Positions 13,358-21,213 of a DNA stretch of 64,000 nucleotides are shown here, in pieces (within the stretch, counting starts at the first letter, position 1; every line of letters begins with the position of its first letter). A program made the translations under genes and the position numbers. The notes below the pieces were generated by a model, which did no database searches, was not told the origin of the DNA, and saw nothing but the letters and a program-made list of their open reading frames with translations. The stretch is from NCBI GenBank assembly GCA_003416985.1, contig QVIN01000001.1, positions 310,001 through 374,000 of the forward strand. The letters are read 5' to 3'. The DNA is from Duganella sp. BJB480. GTDB lineage: Bacteria; Pseudomonadota; Gammaproteobacteria; Burkholderiales; Burkholderiaceae_D.

Positions 13358-14707
13358 ATGTCACGTAAATATTTTGGAACTGATGGCATCCGCGGCCTGG
13401 TGGGCGTGTCGCCGATCACGCCGGACTTCGTCATGCGCCTCGGCTACGCGGCCGGCAAGGTGCTGGCTGGTGGCCGCAGCGGCTCGGTGCGTCCGACCGT
13501 TTTGATCGGCAAGGACACCCGCATCTCCGGCTACATGCTGGAGGCGGCGCTGGAGGCCGGCTTCTCGGCGGCCGGCGTGGACGTCATGCTGGCCGGCCCG
13601 ATGCCGACCCCGGCCATCGCCTACCTGACGCGCGCGCTGCGCCTGTCGGCCGGCGTGGTGATTTCGGCGTCGCACAACCCGTTCCAGGACAACGGCATCA
13701 AATTCTTCTCCGACCAGGGCACCAAACTGCCGGATGTGGTCGAGCTGGAAATCGAGGCCGCGCTGGACATGCCGATGGATTGCGTATCGTCGGAAAAGCT
13801 GGGCCGCGCCAAGCGCCTGGACGACGCCCACGGCCGCTACATTGAATTCTGCAAGAGCACCTTCCCGAACGAGCTGGACCTGCGTGGCCTGAAGCTGGTG
13901 GTCGATTGCGCGCACGGCGCCGCCTACAACATCGCCCCGCACGTGTTTCATGAGCTGGGCGCCGAGGTGGTCGCCATCGGCAACAAGCCGGACGGTTTCA
14001 ACATCAACCTGGGCCACGGTGCCACCGCGCCGGAAGCCATGGCCGCCGCCGTGCGCGCCCACGGCGCCGACCTCGGCATCGCGCTGGACGGCGATGCCGA
14101 CCGCCTGATCATGTGCGACGCCAACGGCCGCCTGTACAACGGCGACGAGTTGCTGTATCTGATGGTCATGGACCGCCTGGCGACCGGCCCGGTGGCCGGC
14201 GCGGTCGGCACCTTGATGACCAATATGGCGGTCGAGGTGGCGCTGAAAGAGAAGGGCATCGGCTTCGCCCGCGCCAAGGTGGGCGACCGCTACGTGCTGG
14301 AAGTGATGAAGGACAAGGGCTGGCTGCTGGGCGGCGAGGGTTCGGGCCACCTGCTGTGCCTGGACAAGCACACCACCGGCGACGGCATCATCTCGGCGCT
14401 GCAGGTGCTGTCGGCGCTCAAGCGTGCCGGCAAATCGCTGGAGCAGTGCGCCGGCGAGCTGGTGATCTTCCCGCAGACGCTGGTCAATGTGCGCGTCTCG
14501 CCGGGCTTCGACTGGACCAAGAACGCGGCCATGGTCGCGGAAAAGGAACTGGTCGAGCGCGAGCTGGGCGACAGCGGCCGCGTGCTGATCCGCGCCTCCG
14601 GCACGGAACCTTTGATCCGCGTGATGGTCGAAGCACGTAACGCCAGCGATGCGGAGTCGATGGCGCGCCGTATCGCCGACAAAGTGGAAGTCCAGCTCGC
14701 TGCGTAA
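13358..14707 (+). CDS. glmM: phosphoglucosamine mutase
   Basis: 449 residues. It interconverts glucosamine-6- and glucosamine-1-phosphate for UDP-GlcNAc, feeding peptidoglycan and LPS. Start [13 protein letters not shown]; the phosphoserine active site is ISASHNP near residue 102; the metal loop is DGDADR near 245; the sugar-binding loop is GEGSGH; and the phosphate-binding C-terminus is [18 protein letters not shown] precedes the ATG. Probably co-transcribed with folP. Confidence 0.97.
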   Translation: MSRKYFGTDGIRGLVGVSPITPDFVMRLGYAAGKVLAGGRSGSVRPTVLIGKDTRISGYMLEAALEAGFSAAGVDVMLAGPMPTPAIAYLTRALRLSAGVVISASHNPFQDNGIKFFSDQGTKLPDVVELEIEAALDMPMDCVSSEKLGRAKRLDDAHGRYIEFCKSTFPNELDLRGLKLVVDCAHGAAYNIAPHVFHELGAEVVAIGNKPDGFNINLGHGATAPEAMAAAVRAHGADLGIALDGDADRLIMCDANGRLYNGDELLYLMVMDRLATGPVAGAVGTLMTNMAVEVALKEKGIGFARAKVGDRYVLEVMKDKGWLLGGEGSGHLLCLDKHTTGDGIISALQVLSALKRAGKSLEQCAGELVIFPQTLVNVRVSPGFDWTKNAAMVAEKELVERELGDSGRVLIRASGTEPLIRVMVEARNASDAESMARRIADKVEVQLAA

Positions 14708-14741
14708 GATTTCAGCAGTGTAATAATTAGCTGGCCTTGCA

Positions 14742-14770
14742 TTGACGTAGAGGGAGGCAAGCGTTAGAAT
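14742..14770 (+). promoter_or_regulatory. sigma-70 promoter of tRNA-Pro
   Basis: TTGACG at 14742-14747, a 17-nt spacer and TAGAAT at 14765-14770, 8 nt before the mature tRNA. Confidence 0.65.
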
Positions 14771-14778
14771 ACTGTCTT

Positions 14779-14855
14779 CGGAGTGTGGCGCAGCCCGGTA
14801 GCGCACCTGGTTTGGGACCAGGGGGTCCAAGGTTCGAATCCTTGTACTCCGACCA
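14779..14855 (+). tRNA. tRNA-Pro (anticodon TGG)
   Basis: 77 nt including an encoded CCA. It has a 7-bp acceptor stem (CGGAGTG with TACTCCG), a D-arm with AGCCCGGTAGCGC, anticodon stem CCTGG/CCAGG with loop TTTGGGA (anticodon TGG), and T-arm GGTTCGAATCC. Followed 8 nt later by a strong terminator. Confidence 0.97.
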
Positions 14856-14863
14856 AAAACTTT

Positions 14864-14894
14864 AAAACGGGTTGTCGAAAGACGACCCGTTTTT
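14864..14894 (+). terminator. Rho-independent terminator after tRNA-Pro
   Basis: Stem AAAACGGGTTGTC with GACGACCCGTTTT, one G-U pair, a GAAA tetraloop and a T-run. Confidence 0.9.
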
Positions 14895-14917
14895 CATTTG
14901 TGCGATGGATCAAAGTC

Positions 14918-14946
14918 GTCACAAAGCTGCCGCTAGTGGTTAGAAT
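14918..14946 (+). promoter_or_regulatory. probable promoter of tRNA-Arg
   Basis: TAGAAT at 14941-14946 sits in the same GTTAGAATACTG context as the tRNA-Pro -10 box. A weak -35 (GTCACA, 14918-14923) lies 17 nt upstream. Confidence 0.5.
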
Positions 14947-14962
14947 ACTGACTACATGAAAA

Positions 14963-15037
14963 CCGCCTGTCGTTCAACGGATAGGACCTCGCTCTTCTAA
15001 AGCGATCATGGGGGTTCGATTCCCTCCGGGCGGACCA
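14963..15037 (+). tRNA. tRNA-Arg (anticodon TCT)
   Basis: 75 nt including CCA. Acceptor CCGCCTG pairs with CGGGCGG, the D-arm is GTTC/GGAC, the anticodon stem is TCGCT/AGCGA with loop CTTCTAA (anticodon TCT), and the T-loop is TTCGATT. It decodes the rare codon AGA/AGG. The lower-GC region begins right after it. Confidence 0.95.
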
Positions 15038-15168
15038 TTCTTTTCTCCTCCAATCACCCCGATAGCGCCCGCTCGATTTGTTTGCCGATTCCTCGATGGC
15101 AAGCGTAGCAAGGTGATCCGCAGGTATTATTGGTACACTGCGGCATCCGAATATTTCGAGAGAAGAAA

Positions 15169-15873
15169 ATGACATCAGGCACAATTCCCAACAATGCCAC
15201 TACCGAGGAGACTTGTGCATGGTTAAGTGTGCGGACCGGCAGCTCTTGGGATCTTGCACGTTTAGTGGAGGCAGGTATAACACCTCATGTGTGGCTGGAT
15301 TATTCGGAGGAGTATGCTGGTTTATTTGCCGAGGGAATTACCCGGTATCCGGCACCGATATTCTATATTGAGGATACCAAACGCCTGAGCGCCGGCAGCG
15401 GCGATGTGTTGATCCGCATGACACGCGATTCGGATCGAATATCTTTTAAACTCAAACCACCAGGCATCACCATGCCTTTGGATGCATTGCGTTTCTTTCA
15501 TCGGGATATAGCCGATTTTCTGGAAAGTATATTGCATCCGAAAGAGGATCCGGCCGCTCCGCCGCCTAAAGAGATTCTGAAAGGAATAACAAAGGACGAG
15601 GTGCTCCGTATATTCGGCGGCATGGCGAAACTGGATCTGGAAAAATCGCTGGCCGGCGGTATCGGCATATTCGGCGACGATGGCGCCAGGGTCAGAAAGA
15701 ATTCCCGAGCCGGAAAAAATACCCATCTGTGGAATCCGGTCACATTGGCGCTGGGATTGAACGACGTGTATCGTGTGCCTATGTCCCATCTGAAGAAAGC
15801 ATTCGCCACCCAGGCGGACTTGCGACCGTGGAAGGCCGCATGGTTGGAGTCCCTCGCTCTGCTGGGCGAGTAA
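15169..15873 (+). CDS. hypothetical protein beside tRNA-Arg
   Basis: 234 residues from the ATG at 15169, chosen for the GAGAGAAGAA just upstream; an in-frame ATG at 15130 lacks a ribosome site. I do not recognise the family with certainty. Visible features: an N-terminal helical part (TEETCAWLSVRTGSSWDLAR) followed by GITPHVWLDYSE, a beta-rich middle, a proline-rich linker (DPAAPPPKEI) near residue 138, and a C-terminal helical part (THLWNPVTLALGLNDVYRVP). No signal peptide or membrane segment. Codon use is more AT-rich than the flanking housekeeping genes, suggesting horizontal acquisition. The N-terminal layout recalls uncharacterised mobile-region proteins in proteobacteria. Confidence 0.7.
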   Translation: MTSGTIPNNATTEETCAWLSVRTGSSWDLARLVEAGITPHVWLDYSEEYAGLFAEGITRYPAPIFYIEDTKRLSAGSGDVLIRMTRDSDRISFKLKPPGITMPLDALRFFHRDIADFLESILHPKEDPAAPPPKEILKGITKDEVLRIFGGMAKLDLEKSLAGGIGIFGDDGARVRKNSRAGKNTHLWNPVTLALGLNDVYRVPMSHLKKAFATQADLRPWKAAWLESLALLGE

Positions 15874-15879
15874 AATTAT

Positions 15880-15892
15880 GCTAATAATTAGC
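15880..15892. promoter_or_regulatory. palindrome upstream of the YeeE/YedE pair
   Basis: GCTAATAATTAGC is a perfect inverted repeat with a single central base, about 40 nt before the transporter start. It could be an operator for a dimeric regulator, but no regulator gene is adjacent. Confidence 0.3.
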
Positions 15893-15932
15893 TTGTTCGC
15901 GCCGCTTTCTGGCGCATCCATAGGAGTCTCGA

Positions 15933-16361
15933 ATGATCATCGATAGTCTGAGCTTCACACCCTGGTCCGCGTTGCTGGGCGGCGTCCTGATCGGCGCTGC
16001 GGCGGCGCTGCTGATTTTGTTGAACGGCCGCATAGCCGGCATCAGTGGAATTGTCGGCGGCCTGCTACGCCCGGTGCGCGGCGATATACTATGGCGTATT
16101 ACTTTTGTTATCGGCCTGATATTGGCGCCTCTGGTGTATGGCGTATTTCACGCATGGCCGGCAACCCAAATCGATGCGGATTATGGCGTAATAATCGGGG
16201 CGGGTTTATTGGTTGGTATCGGCACACGTTACGGATCCGGATGCACCAGCGGACACGGCGTTTGCGGAATATCCCGGCTATCCCCGCGTTCGATAGCGGC
16301 GACCGTAATATTTATGGCGGCGGGTTTTGTCAGCGTCTACTTGATCAGGCATGTATTATGA
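15933..16361 (+). CDS. YeeE/YedE family transporter, first half (PmpA-like)
   Basis: 142 residues with four predicted membrane helices. The family motif GIGTRYGSGCTSGHGVCG (about residues 91-108) carries the conserved Cys pair used by YeeE-type channels, which move thiosulfate or related sulfur compounds across the inner membrane. AGGAG precedes the ATG. The stop overlaps the next start by 4 nt (ATGA), typical for the two-subunit PmpA/PmpB arrangement. Confidence 0.9.
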   Translation: MIIDSLSFTPWSALLGGVLIGAAAALLILLNGRIAGISGIVGGLLRPVRGDILWRITFVIGLILAPLVYGVFHAWPATQIDADYGVIIGAGLLVGIGTRYGSGCTSGHGVCGISRLSPRSIAATVIFMAAGFVSVYLIRHVL

Positions 16362-16771
16362 TTATCTCTTTTCTTTGTGGCCTGTTGTTCGGCCTGGGTC
16401 TCATTGTTTCCGGAATGGCCAACCCGGCCAAAGTGCTGGGTTTTCTGGATTTGGCTGGGAAATGGGATCCTTCCCTGATATTCGTTATGTGCGGCGCGAT
16501 CGCGGTAGGATTCTTTGCTTTCTCCTATATCGGTCGCCGCAAGACCACTTTGCTGGGCACTGAAATAAAGCTGCCGTCCGCCACCCACATCGACTGCCGT
16601 CTGGTAATCGGCTCGATATTATTTGGCGCGGGTTGGGGGATGGCCGGTTTCTGCCCCGGCCCGGCCCTTGTCGGGCTGGGCATGGGCTTGCCGAAGGCGA
16701 TAGTCTTTGTTCTGGCGATGTTGGCTGGAATGGGAATATTCGAGCTGATCGAGCGGCGTCGCGGTGGATAA
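16358..16771 (+). CDS. YeeE/YedE family transporter, second half (PmpB/DUF6691-like)
   Basis: 137 residues with four predicted helices. The start MIISFLCGLLFGLGLIVSGM is typical of the family, and the conserved AGFCPGPALVGLG motif (about 107-119) is present. The ATG at 16358 overlaps the preceding stop; a longer in-frame extension to 16091 only reads through the first gene out of frame and is rejected. The last codons lie inside the first copy of a ~120-bp intergenic repeat. Together with the previous gene it should form a sulfur-compound channel. Confidence 0.9.
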   Translation: MIISFLCGLLFGLGLIVSGMANPAKVLGFLDLAGKWDPSLIFVMCGAIAVGFFAFSYIGRRKTTLLGTEIKLPSATHIDCRLVIGSILFGAGWGMAGFCPGPALVGLGMGLPKAIVFVLAMLAGMGIFELIERRRGG

Positions 16772-16885
16772 GTTATAGCTGCGACAAAATTGCGCAATGG
16801 ATTATTTTTCTTTTGAAACAGCAGCTTAGCGTCGCCCGGTCCGGCTTGTTAACAAGCTTATCCACAGAATTTGTTAACAACCCGG
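16764..16885 (+). repeat. ~120-bp direct repeat, copy 1
   Basis: It begins with GTGGATAA, carries GCTGCGACAAA and TTTTTCTTTT, and ends in a nearly identical 41-bp block holding TTGTTAACA, TTATCCACAGA and TTGTTAACAA. Copy 2 is at 21090-21210 in the same orientation. GTGGATAA (16764-16771) and TTATCCAC (16858-16865) are inverted ends resembling DnaA boxes. The copy lies between convergent genes. Confidence 0.85.
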
Positions 16886-16898
16886 ACGTCCGCCCCGC

Positions 16899-19001
16899 TT
16901 AGAACCGGTAACGCGCCGTCAAGCGCACCGAGCGTGGGGCGCCGGGCAGGTTCAGGTTCTTGCTGCTGCCGTGGCCGGCCACGATGTAGGCCTTGTCCAG
17001 CAGATTCATCACGTTCAGCGTCAGGTCGATGCCACGGTCGCGATAATAGGCCATGGCGTCCGCCGTCACAAAGCCCGGCAGGACCACGGTATTGCCCGGA
17101 TTGGCAAAGCGGTCGCCAACGTAATTCAGGCCGCCGCCGACGCCAAAGTGGCCGGCCAGCGCCTTGCTTACCCACAGATTGGCGCTATGCTTGGGCGTCA
17201 GCGTCGGCCGTTTGCCCTGCACCGGCTGGCCGTCGTCCTTGGCGATCGATGCCAGCATGGACGCGTCCAGGTAGGAATAGGCCGACCAAGCCTGCCATCC
17301 TGCGCCCAGATCGCCGCTGAAGGTCAGCTCCAGGCCGCTGGTGCGCTGGGTACCCAGCGGAATCAGCTTGTTGGTCACCGGGTCGGACGATTTCATATTG
17401 GTGCGCGTCAATTGGAACAGGGAGATGCCCGCCGAGGCGCGGCCCTCGAACAGGTCGTACTTGGCGCCGATTTCCTTGTTCTTGGTGATTTCCGGCGCGA
17501 TGTCGGCATTGTTGACCGCCAGTGCGAAGCCTTCGCCCGAAGGCTGGAACGAGCGGCTGAACGAGGCGTAGTAGGACTGCGCGGTATCCGGCTGGTACAC
17601 CAGGCCGGCGCGCGGGCTCCAGTTACGGTCGGTACGGGCCACGCTGGCCACGCCGACGCGGCGCTCCACCGTTTCCTGCTCAAACTTATCGTAGCGGACG
17701 CCGGCTAGGGCCTTCCATTGCGGCGACATCGTCACCAGATCCTGCACGTAGGCGCTGCCGACCTTGAAAATCCCCAGATTGTTCGCCGTAGGCGCGCCAC
17801 CAGCGGTAAATGGCACAACCGGCGCGACTGGGTTGAACAATGACACGGTCGCCACGTTGGCTTGGGAGCGCACCAGCTGGTCCTTGTTCTGCTTGCCGAA
17901 CTCGACGCCGTACAACACCTGATGCTGCATGCCGGCCAGATCGGCGCGTTGTGTGAGCTCGGTCTGGTTGGTGTAGCCGTCTTCATCGCGCGCCACGTTG
18001 CCGCGCGTTAGCGTAGCCGTTTTGGCGGTTTCATTGACCGACCCGACCAGCGTATTGTTGCGGTCCAGCGAGTAATCGTAGTGGCGGAAGGCGTTACGGA
18101 TCGAAAACTGCTGGTTGATGCGGTGATCCAGCGTGAAGCCGAAGGCGTGCACCCGCGATTCGCTGTAGTCGAAGTCCTTGGCATTGGCGGCGCCGTAGTA
18201 GGTGCCCGGAGCCACGTCCACAGCCCGGCCCAGATAAGACGGGATGCCGAAGTCGGTCAGGCGCTTGTCGTGCAGATACTCGGCCTGCAACAGCAACAGC
18301 GTATCCGGGCTGAGCTTGAATTGCAGCGATGGCGCCAGCGCCTCGCGCTTCAGGAATTGCTGGTTGCGGTAGCTGTCGGAATCCTCGACCGCCCCGGTGA
18401 CGCGGAAGGCGACGCCGCGCTCGCTCAGATTGCGCGCCAGATCGAATTCGCCGCGCTTCTGGCCCCAGCTGCCGGCCTGCACGCTCACTTCGCTGCGGTC
18501 CATGCCCGGCTTTTTGGTGATGCGATTGATCATGCCGCCGGACGAACCGCGACCATACAGCACGGAAGCGGGCCCCTTGACCACCTCGACCTGCTCGATA
18601 TTCGACAAGTCGCGGAAATACAGCGCATCGTCGCGCATCCCGTCCACAAACTGGTCGCTGATGGCGCTAAATCCGCGTATCGTTACCTGGTCGCGCTGGC
18701 CGTCGCCGGTCGACAGGCCGATGCCCGGCACGGTCTTCAGCACATCCTGGAGCGAATTTGCGCCCTGGTCGCGCAGCAGTTCCAGCGGCACAACGTTGAC
18801 GGTTTGCGGGATATCGCGCAGCGGCGCCTCGATCTTGGTGGCGGTGCTGGCGGCGGTGGGGCGGTAGCCGGTTTCGGCCGCGCCGGTGACGGTGACGGTG
18901 CTCATCGTCTGCTCCGGCGCCGCGCCGGTGTCAGCCAGCGCGGCGTTGGAAAGGGTGAGGCTGGCCAGCATCAACGCCAGCGGTTTTTTGTTCAGTGCCA
19001 T
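16899..19001 (-). CDS. TonB-dependent siderophore receptor (Fiu/FhuE-like)
   Basis: 700 residues. Signal peptide about 1-23 (cut near ALAD). The plug domain (about 50-160) has RDIPQTVNVVP, GFSAISDQFVDGMRD and EVVKGPASVLYGRGSSGG; the 22-strand barrel follows and the protein ends in the aromatic ARYRF. These features are typical of ferric catecholate or hydroxamate receptors of the outer membrane, powered by TonB-ExbBD. AAGGA precedes the ATG. A Fur box overlaps the likely promoter, so iron repression is expected. The gene and the upstream hydrolase are bracketed by direct repeats. Confidence 0.95.
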   Translation of the reverse strand: MALNKKPLALMLASLTLSNAALADTGAAPEQTMSTVTVTGAAETGYRPTAASTATKIEAPLRDIPQTVNVVPLELLRDQGANSLQDVLKTVPGIGLSTGDGQRDQVTIRGFSAISDQFVDGMRDDALYFRDLSNIEQVEVVKGPASVLYGRGSSGGMINRITKKPGMDRSEVSVQAGSWGQKRGEFDLARNLSERGVAFRVTGAVEDSDSYRNQQFLKREALAPSLQFKLSPDTLLLLQAEYLHDKRLTDFGIPSYLGRAVDVAPGTYYGAANAKDFDYSESRVHAFGFTLDHRINQQFSIRNAFRHYDYSLDRNNTLVGSVNETAKTATLTRGNVARDEDGYTNQTELTQRADLAGMQHQVLYGVEFGKQNKDQLVRSQANVATVSLFNPVAPVVPFTAGGAPTANNLGIFKVGSAYVQDLVTMSPQWKALAGVRYDKFEQETVERRVGVASVARTDRNWSPRAGLVYQPDTAQSYYASFSRSFQPSGEGFALAVNNADIAPEITKNKEIGAKYDLFEGRASAGISLFQLTRTNMKSSDPVTNKLIPLGTQRTSGLELTFSGDLGAGWQAWSAYSYLDASMLASIAKDDGQPVQGKRPTLTPKHSANLWVSKALAGHFGVGGGLNYVGDRFANPGNTVVLPGFVTADAMAYYRDRGIDLTLNVMNLLDKAYIVAGHGSSKNLNLPGAPRSVRLTARYRF

Positions 19002-19057
19002 GATGTCCTTGAAGTAGTGTGTGGCTGGCTACTTCGTCGGAAAGACACTTTCGCTGG

Positions 19058-19076
19058 CTAGATGAGAATCGTTATC
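19058..19076 (-). promoter_or_regulatory. Fur box and promoter of the siderophore receptor
   Basis: On the minus strand GATAACGATTCTCATCTAG closely fits the Fur consensus (GATAAT hexamers). It overlaps a likely -10 (TGATAA), with TTGCTT 17 nt further upstream. The leader holds a hairpin candidate, GAAGTAG/CTACTTC (19011-19035). Confidence 0.8.
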
Positions 19077-19103
19077 AACTAAATTATGCTCCCAAAGCAA
19101 AGA

Positions 19104-21044
19104 TTAATGCAAGCCGGGCAGCACCTGCACATCAATTCCGGAGTACATCGCCGGCGCGTGATACACCCGTTGCGTGGCCTTCTGGAAGTCCTCCGGCTTG
19201 GCTTTCGGAATGTCCACGAAGGTCTGCGGATTCAAATCCACCAGCGGGAACCACGAGCTCTGGATCTGCACCATGATGCGGTGGCCGCGCCGGAAAGTAT
19301 GGTTGATGTCGCTCATGGCGTAGTTGACCGCCTCCACCTTGCCGGGCGTGAACGGTTCCGGCTGCTCGAAGCTGTTGCGGAACTTGCCGCGCAGTGGATC
19401 GCCGCGCACCAGCTGCTGGTAGCCGGCCATGGTCAGGGTCGGCTTCGGCACGTCGGGGCCGCGCTCCTCGTCATCGCCCGCGCCGGGATAGGCGGCCGGA
19501 TAGACGTCGATCAGCTTGACCACCCAGTCGGCATCGGTGCCGGTGGTGGAGACGAACAGCTTGGGCTTGACCGGGCCGGCCAGCGTGACATCCTCTTCCA
19601 GTACCTCGCTGCGGTAGGTCAACACGTCCGGCCGCGACGAGGCGAAACGCTGGTCGCCGACCATGTATTCCTTCGGCGCGCCCTGCGCCGGGTAGGCCGT
19701 GAACGGTACCGGCTTGCGCGGATCGGCCACGTATTCGTCGTAGGCCTCGCCGGCCGCCGGCTGCTTCCAGCCCAGCGTGCCGTTCGGGCCGAGGAACAGC
19801 GTTCGTGGCTGCGCCTGCTTCGGCGGCCAGGCGGCATAGTTGCGCCACACATTGCTGCCGGTCTCGAACGCATAGACTTCCGACACATTTTTGTTCGGCA
19901 CGCCTTTCAGGTGCTGTTCGAAGAAGGGATAGAGCATAGTTTTCCGGAACTGCTCACCGGTCTTGGCGTCGAACTTGATGTAACCGAGGCTTTTGCCGTC
20001 GGCGCGGCCCCAGGCGCCGTGCGACCACGGGCCCATCACCAGGCCGTTGTAGATGCCGGGGTTGTTGCGCTTGATCGTGCTGTAGGTGGTCAGCGGGCCC
20101 TGCAGGTCTTCGGCGTCGTACCAGCCGCCCACGGTCAGCACGGCGGCCTTGATGTTCTTCAGGTGCGGCGCGATGTTGCGGCTTTTCCAGAAGGTGTCGT
20201 AGGTCGAGTGTTCGATGGTCGGCAGCAGCAGCGCGCGCTGCTTGGGCGTCATCGTGCCGGTGATGTTGGACAGCGTCAGGTGCGAGAGGAAAAACTCATA
20301 GCCGTCGGCCGTGCCGTAGTCGAAATGGTCCCAGGTCTTCGGCAGCGGCGTCGGATTTTCCGCCTCCACGAAGGCCGAGTAGAAATCGAAGTTGGCCGCC
20401 AGCATGAAGGCGCCGCCGTGGTAGGAGTCGTCGTTCATGAACAGGTCGGTGACCGGCGCCTGCGGCGAGGCCGCCTTGATCGCCGGATGCGAATCGATGA
20501 TGCTGGCCGAGGTGTAGAAACCGGGATACGAGGTGCCCAGGATGCCGACCTTGCCGTTGTTGTTGGCGACATTTTTCAGCAGCCATTCGACGGTGTCGTG
20601 CATGTCTTCGCTCTCGTTGCCCTGGCCTTTGGCGCGCGCGGGATTGACGTGCGGCGTCATTTCGATCCACTTGCCTTCGGACATGTAGCGGCCGCGCACG
20701 TCCTGCTTGACGAAGATATAGCCGCTGTCCTCGAACTCCTGGGAGGGGCCGATGTGCTCCGGGTAGAAGTCCACGCCGTAGTGCAGTTCGCCGCCGGACT
20801 GCACCCCCGCGCTGTACGGGGTGCGCTGGATCAGGAACGGATAGCTCTTGCCGGCGTCCTTGGGCACGTAGACGGCGGTGAACAGGCGTACGCCGTCGCG
20901 CATCGGGATGCGGAATTCGTACTTGGTGTAGTGTTCGCGCAGGCTGTATTTCGGCTCGGCGGCGCCGGGGGCGGCCGCGCTGGCGTGGAGGGAGAGGCCG
21001 CCCAGCATCAGGGCGAGGAGGAGGGCGCTAAGACGTGGTTTCAT
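19104..21044 (-). CDS. CocE/NonD family hydrolase (X-Pro dipeptidyl-peptidase S15 type), secreted
   Basis: 646 residues with a signal peptide (1-24, cut near ASAAA). An alpha/beta hydrolase with the family order: an oxyanion region (YPFLIQRTPYSA), nucleophile GTSYPGF near residue 170, the acid in GGWYDAED and His in GPWSHGAW, then a C-terminal jelly-roll domain with RGHRIMVQIQSSWFP. The family includes cocaine esterase, acylases and glutaryl-7-ACA acylases acting on esters or amides. It stands upstream of the siderophore receptor, 102 nt apart, with a separate promoter for the latter. A role in siderophore ester or amide processing is conceivable but only inferred. Confidence 0.93.
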   Translation of the reverse strand: MKPRLSALLLALMLGGLSLHASAAAPGAAEPKYSLREHYTKYEFRIPMRDGVRLFTAVYVPKDAGKSYPFLIQRTPYSAGVQSGGELHYGVDFYPEHIGPSQEFEDSGYIFVKQDVRGRYMSEGKWIEMTPHVNPARAKGQGNESEDMHDTVEWLLKNVANNNGKVGILGTSYPGFYTSASIIDSHPAIKAASPQAPVTDLFMNDDSYHGGAFMLAANFDFYSAFVEAENPTPLPKTWDHFDYGTADGYEFFLSHLTLSNITGTMTPKQRALLLPTIEHSTYDTFWKSRNIAPHLKNIKAAVLTVGGWYDAEDLQGPLTTYSTIKRNNPGIYNGLVMGPWSHGAWGRADGKSLGYIKFDAKTGEQFRKTMLYPFFEQHLKGVPNKNVSEVYAFETGSNVWRNYAAWPPKQAQPRTLFLGPNGTLGWKQPAAGEAYDEYVADPRKPVPFTAYPAQGAPKEYMVGDQRFASSRPDVLTYRSEVLEEDVTLAGPVKPKLFVSTTGTDADWVVKLIDVYPAAYPGAGDDEERGPDVPKPTLTMAGYQQLVRGDPLRGKFRNSFEQPEPFTPGKVEAVNYAMSDINHTFRRGHRIMVQIQSSWFPLVDLNPQTFVDIPKAKPEDFQKATQRVYHAPAMYSGIDVQVLPGLH

Positions 21045-21089
21045 GAATTCCTTGTCAATAAGAAGTCAAACCCGCCTAGTGTAATGCCA

Positions 21090-21210
21090 GTGGATAACTT
21101 TGGCTGCGACAAATTTGCGCAGCAGGTATTTTTCTTTTAAAAACAGCCACTTGTGCTCGGCGCCTGATCCTTGTTAACAGCCTTATCCACAGAATTTGTT
21201 AACAACCCGG
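21090..21210 (+). repeat. ~120-bp direct repeat, copy 2
   Basis: Same orientation and organisation as copy 1 at 16764-16885. Inverted DnaA-box-like ends are GTGGATAA (21090-21097) and TTATCCAC (21183-21190). The last 41 bases differ from copy 1 at about two positions, while the middle is diverged. It lies 3 nt past the aldehyde dehydrogenase stop codon. Confidence 0.85.
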
Positions 21211-21213
21211 CGC

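Noticed and set aside
16091..16357. Longer start for the second YeeE/YedE gene
   Set aside because: The extension reads the first transporter gene in another frame; the ATG at 16358 overlaps its stop and begins the family sequence.
14963..16771. Integrated prophage or integrative element at tRNA-Arg
   Set aside because: No integrase, phage gene or duplicated tRNA end was found; only a lower-GC patch remains and is reported as such.
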